Positions 34,587-40,627 of a stretch of 64,000 nt of DNA are shown here, one piece after another. Position 1 is the first letter of the stretch, and every line of letters starts with the position of its first letter. Origin of the DNA: Roseivirga sp. 4D4 (GTDB lineage: Bacteria; Bacteroidota; Bacteroidia; Cytophagales; Cyclobacteriaceae); the NCBI RefSeq assembly GCF_001747095.1, contig NZ_MDGP01000001.1:913001-977000 (forward strand), written 5' to 3'. A program made the translations under genes and the position numbers. Under the pieces are notes generated by a model that saw only the letters and a program-made list of their open reading frames with translations, ran no database searches and had not been told where the DNA came from.

Positions 34587-34913
34587 TTAGCTTCTGGCAA
34601 TTGAGGGCATAGACGCCCAAAGTTGTGAGCGAACGTCTTTCATTTCCTGCAATACCCTATGTGCATGAGGTGTCGCTTGGTAAATGCGCTTTCTTTTTCC
34701 ACCTCGCTTTTGGCTTGCCTCTCCAAATTCGGAGGTGAGAAAGCCTTTTTCTTCCATGCGCTTAAGTGCCGATTGAATTGAACCCACACTGAGTGTCTCC
34801 TTGAGTCGATCTTCAAGCTCCCGCTTGATTTCTACTCCATAGGCGTCCGCTTGCAGAACCACTACCGTCATTAGTACGAGTTCTTCAAATTCACCGAGTT
34901 TCGTCTTTTTCAT
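34587..34913 (-). CDS. PadR family transcriptional regulator
   Basis: A 108-residue winged-helix regulator of the PadR family. The recognition region lies in SVGSIQSALKRMEEKGFLTSE and the beta wing in RGGKRKRIYQATPHA; the helix EELVLMTVVVLQADAYGVEI opens the fold. PadR proteins linked to permease arrays usually repress them and respond to membrane or drug stress. It is the first gene of the operon. A perfect 21-bp direct repeat lies just upstream, one copy only four bases from the ATG, which would suit autoregulation. Confidence 0.92.
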   Translation of the reverse strand: MKKTKLGEFEELVLMTVVVLQADAYGVEIKRELEDRLKETLSVGSIQSALKRMEEKGFLTSEFGEASQKRGGKRKRIYQATPHAHRVLQEMKDVRSQLWASMPSIARS

Positions 34914-34917
34914 TTCT

Positions 34918-34972
34918 TATATTATTCGTAATTGCAGTAAATATATAGAAATATATTATTCGTAATTGCAGT
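34918..34972 (-). promoter_or_regulatory. Tandem 21-bp direct repeat before padR
   Basis: The sequence TATATTATTCGTAATTGCAGT (plus-strand reading) occurs at 34918-34938 and again, without mismatch, at 34952-34972, with 13 bp between. The spacing of 34 bp start to start is about three helical turns. It is a good candidate for a two-site operator or a duplicated promoter of the padR-permease operon. Confidence 0.65.
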
Positions 34973-35090
34973 TTTAATAAAAAATCTGATTAAGTGACTC
35001 CTTCATAAAGCAAAGGATGCATGAGTGTGAAAAAAATATTAGACACTCGAGAATGGGGGAGTTGTGACTTATTAAGCAGTGATATGAAAT

Positions 35091-35126
35091 AAAAAAGGAG
35101 TTGCAGACGATAAAGCAACTCCTTTT
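35091..35126 (-). terminator. Rho-independent terminator of the VOC gene
   Basis: On the minus strand, AAAAGGAGTTGC pairs with GCAACTCCTTTT around a 10-nt loop and is followed by T residues, 19 bp after the VOC gene stop. Confidence 0.9.
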
Positions 35127-35145
35127 CAATGAAAGAGGAACAGTC

Positions 35146-35511
35146 TTACACGTTTGAGTGTAGACCGATTCTGTTGCCTTCGGTATCTATTACATGAGCA
35201 AAGAAGCCAAATTCTCCAATATCGGTTTTCGGTACCATGATTTTACCGCCTGCGGCTTCCACCTGTGCCAATTGGTTGGCAACATCTTCACAAGTAAAAT
35301 AAACCACGGTACCTTCTGAACTCGGTGTGCTTTCATCGGCCTGTACCAGCGAACCTGAAGAACCAGGAGCACCTGGTGCACCAAACATATACATCTTACT
35401 GTCGGGCATTTCGATGAACTGAAAGTCTAGCTTAAAAAGTGTAGCATAAAAATCTTTGGCCCGTTCGAGATCTTTTGTGGCAATCTCAAACCATTGTACT
35501 GGATTGTCCAT
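35146..35511 (-). CDS. VOC family protein (glyoxalase/bleomycin-resistance fold)
   Basis: A 121-residue single-domain VOC protein. The N-terminus VQWFEIATKDLERAKDFYATLF is the usual first beta-alpha unit, and the C-terminal part ends FFAHVIDTEGNRIGLHS, where the family's metal-site glutamate is replaced by another residue context. Its substrate is unknown. The frame reaches 35574, but the ATG at 35511 (MDNPVQWF) gives the standard start. It has its own terminator and stands alone. Confidence 0.88.
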   Translation of the reverse strand: MDNPVQWFEIATKDLERAKDFYATLFKLDFQFIEMPDSKMYMFGAPGAPGSSGSLVQADESTPSSEGTVVYFTCEDVANQLAQVEAAGGKIMVPKTDIGEFGFFAHVIDTEGNRIGLHSNV

Positions 35512-35628
35512 ATTTTTTGAGTTGATTGACTCAATTTCACATATTTTGATCAGAGATGCACACTCAAGCGGCACAAATTGTCAAAAGCTAAGCGGATGGG
35601 GTAGTTGGGACTACAGGCTATCGATAGC

Positions 35629-36867
35629 CTACTTTTTTTTCTTTTTCCTTCTGTTGTCTTTAGATGACTCAGCTTCACGCATCAATTGTTTCCAATTATC
35701 AGAAGTGTCTTCTGTGGTGTCCAGGATAAGCTGGTACTCACCTTTTGAAATTTCTATCCTTTGAATGCGCTTACCTAGTGCCTCTTCAATTTCGGTTAGC
35801 TGATCCTTTTCCTCCGTACTGCAAAAGGACACTGCCTGTCCTTTTTCACGGCCGCGACCAGTTCTACCCACGCGGTGAACATAGTTTTCAGATGATTCGG
35901 GAAGGTCATAATTGATCACATACTCGACATTCGGCACATCAATGCCCCTAGCACTTACATCTGTAGCGATAAGCACTTTGAGTTCGCCTTTTCGAAAGCG
36001 CCTCATAGTTTGTTCTCTTTCGCTTTGAAGTTTATCACTGTGGATAGTGTCAGCAACTAGCTTCACTCTTTCCAGTGCTTTCTTCACTCGTTCAGCGCGA
36101 ACCTTTGTTCTCACGAAGACCAGCATCTTCTTTTCCGGATCATTATTGATCATGTTTTCCAGAAAGAAGCGCTTGTGGTCCATTTCAACGAAAGCCACGG
36201 CATGTTCAATGTTTTTTGCCACCGGGTTTTTTGGTGAGATTTGAATCCGAATCGCATTTGTAACAAGAGAGTAAGCAAGCTTCTTGATTTCAGGATTGAT
36301 CGTTGCCGAAAAGAAAAGGGTTTGCCTTCTCTTCGGCAAGTGACGCATTAAATCCCTGATGTCTTTGATAAAGCCAAGGTCCAGCATGTGGTCAGCTTCA
36401 TCTAGTACCAGAATTTCGATGCGCGACAATTTTAAAGCACCTTGACTGACAAGATCAAACATGCGACCTGGAGTAGCTACGAGCACATCGACTCCCTTTT
36501 GGAGTTGTTTAATTTGGGGCGCCTGATCTACACCTCCATGGATACAAAGTGTATTGACCCGTGTATGTTTTCCTAAAGTTTTGAATACATCTTCAATTTG
36601 TAAGGCAAGCTCATGAGTAGGGGCCATCACCAGACACTTTACTCCATCGGGCCTGAGTTTGGCTGACTTTCTTTCTTGAAGGACATGAAGAATTGGGATG
36701 GCAAAGGCGGCAGTCTTTCCTGTACCAGTCTGAGCAATGGCCAGAACATCTTCACCTTTGAGTACTGCGGGTATGGATTTGTACTGAATATCTGTAGGCT
36801 TCTTGTAACCTAGTTTGCTAATGCTGGTTTTAATGCCATCGGCTATACGATATTCTTCGAACTTCAT
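35629..36867 (-). CDS. DEAD-box ATP-dependent RNA helicase (RhlE type)
   Basis: A 412-residue cytoplasmic RNA helicase. Visible motifs in order: the Q motif TDIQYKSIP, Walker A AQTGTGKTAAF, the PTHELA and GG elements, DEAD in VLDEADHMLDLGF, SAT in FFSATINPE, and the second-domain motifs ATDVSARGIDVPNV and HRVGRTGR. A short Lys/Arg-rich tail ends the protein. RhlE-type enzymes act in ribosome assembly and RNA decay, often induced by cold. The ATG at 36867 is preferred over the upstream TTG at 36876. Confidence 0.95.
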   Translation of the reverse strand: MKFEEYRIADGIKTSISKLGYKKPTDIQYKSIPAVLKGEDVLAIAQTGTGKTAAFAIPILHVLQERKSAKLRPDGVKCLVMAPTHELALQIEDVFKTLGKHTRVNTLCIHGGVDQAPQIKQLQKGVDVLVATPGRMFDLVSQGALKLSRIEILVLDEADHMLDLGFIKDIRDLMRHLPKRRQTLFFSATINPEIKKLAYSLVTNAIRIQISPKNPVAKNIEHAVAFVEMDHKRFFLENMINNDPEKKMLVFVRTKVRAERVKKALERVKLVADTIHSDKLQSEREQTMRRFRKGELKVLIATDVSARGIDVPNVEYVINYDLPESSENYVHRVGRTGRGREKGQAVSFCSTEEKDQLTEIEEALGKRIQRIEISKGEYQLILDTTEDTSDNWKQLMREAESSKDNRRKKKKK

Positions 36868-36990
36868 GGGCCGCAAAGATACCGGATATTACTGCCATTT
36901 GATCAAATTCTGCCATTGTTTTGGCCACCTGACTTATTCAAGGCCCAAATTGTCATGATTTAAGAACCAATTTCTTGATTATCTTTCTTT

Positions 36991-37815
36991 GTGACTTCCT
37001 TTAAAAAGCTTCTGATATGGGAAAGACCTATGAGTCAAAAACGACTCTTGTTATGGGTTTTTCATTCGTTTACTTTGATTGCCGGAATTCAATTCCTGCA
37101 GTATTATATCTTTTATAATAGCAGTTATCCATTTCCATACACTGCTAACCTAGTCAACTCTTTTGGGACTTTTTATACCTACCTGCTCCTTTTGCCACTG
37201 GTCTTTTATAGTGCCAAATCTGCTTTCTCCAATCTAGAAAACCGTGTCCAAAGGATGCTGCTACTGGTTCTTTCAGGGCTCTTGGTGAGTATGCTTCATT
37301 TGTTTGTGATGCACTTTGTTAATTGGCTGCAAATCTATCAATGGACTGAAGATCCTTTCTGGAATTCATACCGTTTCTTAATATCAAAATGGCTTCATTT
37401 CGAGCTTATAGCGTATTTTCTATTTGTTTTAGCATGGAGATTTTTGGTCTTTGAGAAGAAGGGCTCAGAGGCGTCAAAGCCTGAATATTGGACTCAGATA
37501 AAAGTTAAGGAAGCAGGACTGGTAAGCTTTGTCCCGGTTGAGGAAATCAGATGGATCGAAGCTTATGACAACTACATAAAAGTCCGAACCAAAAAGGATA
37601 AGTTTCATCTGGTGCGAATGCCCCTGAGGGAAATCGAAGCCAAGTTAGATTCAGGTCATTTTAAACGAATTCATAGGTCAACGATAGTTGCGATCAGAGA
37701 AGTCGTAGCGATCCACCAAGACAATGGTCAATATAGAGTTTTGCTAGAGGATAATTCCACCCTTAAGCTTAGTCGCACTTTCAAAAAATCGATAGAGGAT
37801 TCGATCCGCGTTTAG
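36991..37815 (+). CDS. Membrane-bound LytTR-type transcriptional regulator
   Basis: A one-component regulator of 261-274 residues: four hydrophobic segments (about 22-40, 58-76, 87-108 and 128-150) followed by a LytTR DNA-binding domain (about 170-272; VEEIRWIEAYDNYIKVRT, FKRIHRSTIVAI). There is no receiver domain, so the membrane part is presumably the sensor. No ATG exists before 37030; either GTG at 36991 or ATG at 37030 starts the protein. The next gene, encoding YceI, lies 82 bp downstream on the same strand and is a natural target. Confidence 0.88.
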   Translation: MTSFKKLLIWERPMSQKRLLLWVFHSFTLIAGIQFLQYYIFYNSSYPFPYTANLVNSFGTFYTYLLLLPLVFYSAKSAFSNLENRVQRMLLLVLSGLLVSMLHLFVMHFVNWLQIYQWTEDPFWNSYRFLISKWLHFELIAYFLFVLAWRFLVFEKKGSEASKPEYWTQIKVKEAGLVSFVPVEEIRWIEAYDNYIKVRTKKDKFHLVRMPLREIEAKLDSGHFKRIHRSTIVAIREVVAIHQDNGQYRVLLEDNSTLKLSRTFKKSIEDSIRV

Positions 37816-37897
37816 GTTCGCCCCGAAAAATTGCATTTCACCACATTTCACCAACTGGCATGGTCTGAAGGCGTAATCTTGAGCAAAAGATCAAATC

Positions 37898-38488
37898 ATG
37901 AAAATTCTGAAACTACTATCCCTGGGTGTTGTATTGTCTCTGTTATTTGGAGCAGACAAGGCCATTGTAAAACTGAATGTAGAACCTAATCATTCCACTG
38001 TGGGTTTTGTGGTGCCTATAGCAGGAGGAATCACCAAGGTGAGAGGGAAATTCATGGATTTCCAGCTGTACATGGATTATGACGATGTTGACTTCACCAA
38101 ATCCAAAGTCAGGTTTGTTATTCAGGCTAAGAGTATAGATACGGGTATTGAAGACAGGGATAACCATTTGCGGTCTGCCGACTTTTTTGAAGTTGAAAAG
38201 TATCCTGAAATAGTATTTGAAGGAACAAGTATAAAGCAGGTTGACGATGCATATGAACTTCAAGGTAATCTCACCATGCATGGCGTAACCAAAACGGTGA
38301 ATATTCCATTTAAGGCTACGCAGCTGGGGAAAACGCAAGTTGCCATAGGGCTAAGCTGGAAGCTTAACCGAAAAGACTTTGGTGTTGGCGTGGGCTTTAA
38401 ACATACCTCCATTAAAAACTTCATTGGTGATGAAATTGGTGTCGAGGTGGACTTTTGGACAAGAAAGGCCAAAGATCAGGGCAATTAA
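37898..38488 (+). CDS. YceI family exported protein
   Basis: A 196-residue protein with an N-terminal signal sequence (about 1-20) and a lipocalin-like YceI domain. Landmarks are HSTVGFVVPIAGGITKVRGKF, IDTGIEDRDNHLRSADFFEVEKYPEI and the strand GNLTMHGVTKTVNIPF. YceI proteins bind isoprenoid-type lipids in the periplasm; the exact ligand here is unknown. It lies between the LytTR regulator and the DUF922 protein on the same strand, which may form a transcription unit. Confidence 0.93.
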   Translation: MKILKLLSLGVVLSLLFGADKAIVKLNVEPNHSTVGFVVPIAGGITKVRGKFMDFQLYMDYDDVDFTKSKVRFVIQAKSIDTGIEDRDNHLRSADFFEVEKYPEIVFEGTSIKQVDDAYELQGNLTMHGVTKTVNIPFKATQLGKTQVAIGLSWKLNRKDFGVGVGFKHTSIKNFIGDEIGVEVDFWTRKAKDQGN

Positions 38489-38523
38489 TTTGAATTAGTG
38501 ATAACCAGCGCATTCATTTGCAT

Positions 38524-39084
38524 ATGCGCCAGGTTTTAAGAGTGAGTTGGGTCCTCCAGCTGTTAATAGTAGCCAATTGGGTTTCAGCCCAATCAGGAAA
38601 ATATCTTAATGTAGACACGACTAAATACATTGTTTGGAGTGAGGAAAGACCCATTTCATGGTCAGATTACAAACAATTAGATACTGAATACATGGATGCT
38701 ACGGCCCTTACGGCTGTAATACACTCTGTAAGAGGAGGGATGAGCAAGGGTCAACCTAGTTTCGAAGTCTATGTGCTCTTTAAAAAAGAAGATTCCTGGG
38801 TAACGGATACTTCCGATAGCACACTTTTTGCACATGAGAAACTGCACTTTGATATTGCCGAGGTGTATGGAAGAATGTTGCGCAAGCAGATAGCTGCCAT
38901 GGGGAAAAAAGGAGTGGATGATTTGTCGGAATATCGAAAGGCAATAAAATATTTGCTGTCCAAATTCAAGGAAAAATCTTTTGAATACGATGAAGAAACC
39001 AATCATGGAACACTTATAAGTGAACAACAGAGATGGCAAACCTTTGTTTCATCTGAGTTGCAACGTTTGCATGAATATATGTAA
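38524..39084 (+). CDS. DUF922 exported protein with HExxH motif
   Basis: A 186-residue exported protein. The ATG at 38524 starts a signal peptide ending near WVSAQ. The mature part has the DUF922 pattern: ISWSDYKQ near the start, then LFAHEKLHFDIAEVYGR with a zinc-protease-like HExxH (H104, E105, H108), and the later EETNHGTLISEQQRW. Relatives are predicted zinc-dependent proteases of the cell envelope; no substrate is known. It lies 35 bp downstream of yceI on the same strand. Confidence 0.82.
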   Translation: MRQVLRVSWVLQLLIVANWVSAQSGKYLNVDTTKYIVWSEERPISWSDYKQLDTEYMDATALTAVIHSVRGGMSKGQPSFEVYVLFKKEDSWVTDTSDSTLFAHEKLHFDIAEVYGRMLRKQIAAMGKKGVDDLSEYRKAIKYLLSKFKEKSFEYDEETNHGTLISEQQRWQTFVSSELQRLHEYM

Positions 39085-39179
39085 ATAATAATAAATGTTA
39101 ATTTATTAATATGTATACAATCTGTGTACAAACAATTATCTGATTTTTGGGTTTCCTTAAGTGATCATTTTACACTAAT

Positions 39180-39617
39180 TTGAGTCTTTCAATAGATTAT
39201 AAAGTGGAAGAACCTGTGGTAAAAGAGTACACTAATGGAGAGCTTACCGTCATATGGAAGCCCCAGCAATGTATTCATTCGGGTATTTGTCTGAGAGGTC
39301 TCCCAAAGGTCTTCAACCTGAAACAGCGGCCATGGATTAATATGACAGCCGCTTCTTCTGAGGACATCGTAGCACTGGTGAGGGATTGTCCCTCAAAAGC
39401 GCTTTCGATTAAAGGTGTGAGATTTAAGGAAGAGGATAGAAGCGACCAACAAGTTACCTTGATTCCAGGCGGTCCGATTATAGTCAAAGGGGGTGCTACG
39501 GTGCATGAAAGAAAGAGCACCGAAGTTTTTCATGAAACGGTATCGTTTTGTCGATGTAAGAGATCGAAGAATTTTCCGTACTGTGATGGCACGCACGCCC
39601 AACCAAAAGAAGATTAA
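39180..39617 (+). CDS. Iron-sulfur protein: YjdI-like Fer4 plus CDGSH domain
   Basis: A 145-residue two-domain iron-sulfur protein. The N-terminal half (about 15-75) is YjdI-like, with cysteines in CIHSGIC and VRDCPSKAL. The C-terminal half (about 95-140) is a complete CDGSH domain: CRCKRSKNFPYCDGTH. CDGSH domains bind a 2Fe-2S cluster with three Cys and one His and act in iron or redox sensing. The start is TTG at 39180; no ATG fits. The LacI gene follows after 2 bp, so the two are co-transcribed. Confidence 0.88.
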   Translation: MSLSIDYKVEEPVVKEYTNGELTVIWKPQQCIHSGICLRGLPKVFNLKQRPWINMTAASSEDIVALVRDCPSKALSIKGVRFKEEDRSDQQVTLIPGGPIIVKGGATVHERKSTEVFHETVSFCRCKRSKNFPYCDGTHAQPKED

Positions 39618-39619
39618 CT

Positions 39620-40627
39620 ATGGCTGTTACCATTAAAGATATTGCAAATGCCCTTCGGATTTCTCCTTCAACGGTGTCTAGAGCCTTGAATGATCATCCG
39701 AATATCAGCGAGGAAACAAAGAAAGTAGTTTCGGAGAAAGCGAAAGAGATGAAATATCAAACGAATTTCATCGCTGCGGGTCTACGAACCAAGAAATCAA
39801 ATTCAATCGGTATTCTTGTACCTCACATCACGAGCTCCTTTTTTGCCTCAGCCATTGATGGCATCCAGAAGGTGGTGAGTGACAATGGTTACTTCACCAT
39901 CATTTGTCAATCAAATGAAGATTATCATAATGAGATAGATCAAATCCGTTCTTTACTTTCTTGTAAGGTTGAAGGGGTAATCTTGTCGCTTTCAAGTAAA
40001 ACGAATGAGTATGACCATCTTGAAATGCTTGAAGCATATGATACGCCATTCGTTTTCTTCGATAGAATTGCGCCAGGTTTTGATATGCCAACCGTTGAGG
40101 CAAATGACTTTACGGGAGGTTTTCAAGCTGTAGAGCATTTGATCAAGAGGGGCAGGAAGAGAATTGCTCACTTAGGTGGACCAGGTCTTTTGGGAATCAG
40201 TAAGAGTCGTTATGAGGGTTATATGGAGGCCTTAAAGACATACGATTATGAGATCAATGAAGACTATGTGGTTTTCACTGATCCTGATAAGGACCATGGA
40301 GAGATAATTGAGAAGATGTTTGCTGACCCAAAGAAAGGGCCTGACGCTTTATTTACTTTCAGTGATGAGTTGGCTGTAGAGGCAATTCTTAAGCTAAAGA
40401 GCATGGGATTGAATGTGCCTAGGGATGTGTCAGTGGTGGGTTTTGGGAATAGTAATCTGTGTGAGATTGTAGAACCACATCTAACAAGTGTCACTCATGA
40501 GCCGATAGAAATGGGAGAGGCTGCAGCCGACCTATTGTTTAAGGTTATTCATAATAAGCATATTCCACCTCACTTGAAGAATAGAAAGTTTGATTCTAGG
40601 GTGATTATTAGAGACTCGTCTCGATAA
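39620..40627 (+). CDS. LacI family transcriptional regulator
   Basis: A 335-residue repressor-type regulator. The N-terminal HTH is VTIKDIANALRISPSTVSRALNDHP (residues 3-27), the hinge follows at KMKYQTNFIAAGLRTKKS, and residues 62-330 form the sugar-binding periplasmic-type fold with VIIRDSS at the end. LacI proteins in Bacteroidota commonly control maltose/alpha-glucan loci, which fits the GH65 module 12 kb downstream, but the link is by context only. It is co-transcribed with the iron-sulfur protein and stops exactly where the convergent propeller regulator stops. Confidence 0.93.
   Translation: MAVTIKDIANALRISPSTVSRALNDHPNISEETKKVVSEKAKEMKYQTNFIAAGLRTKKSNSIGILVPHITSSFFASAIDGIQKVVSDNGYFTIICQSNEDYHNEIDQIRSLLSCKVEGVILSLSSKTNEYDHLEMLEAYDTPFVFFDRIAPGFDMPTVEANDFTGGFQAVEHLIKRGRKRIAHLGGPGLLGISKSRYEGYMEALKTYDYEINEDYVVFTDPDKDHGEIIEKMFADPKKGPDALFTFSDELAVEAILKLKSMGLNVPRDVSVVGFGNSNLCEIVEPHLTSVTHEPIEMGEAAADLLFKVIHNKHIPPHLKNRKFDSRVIIRDSSR

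Noticed and set aside
34620..34622. Frameshift or long overlap between padR and the first permease
   Set aside because: The overlap vanishes if the permease starts at the TTG at 34584, which fits the paralogs.
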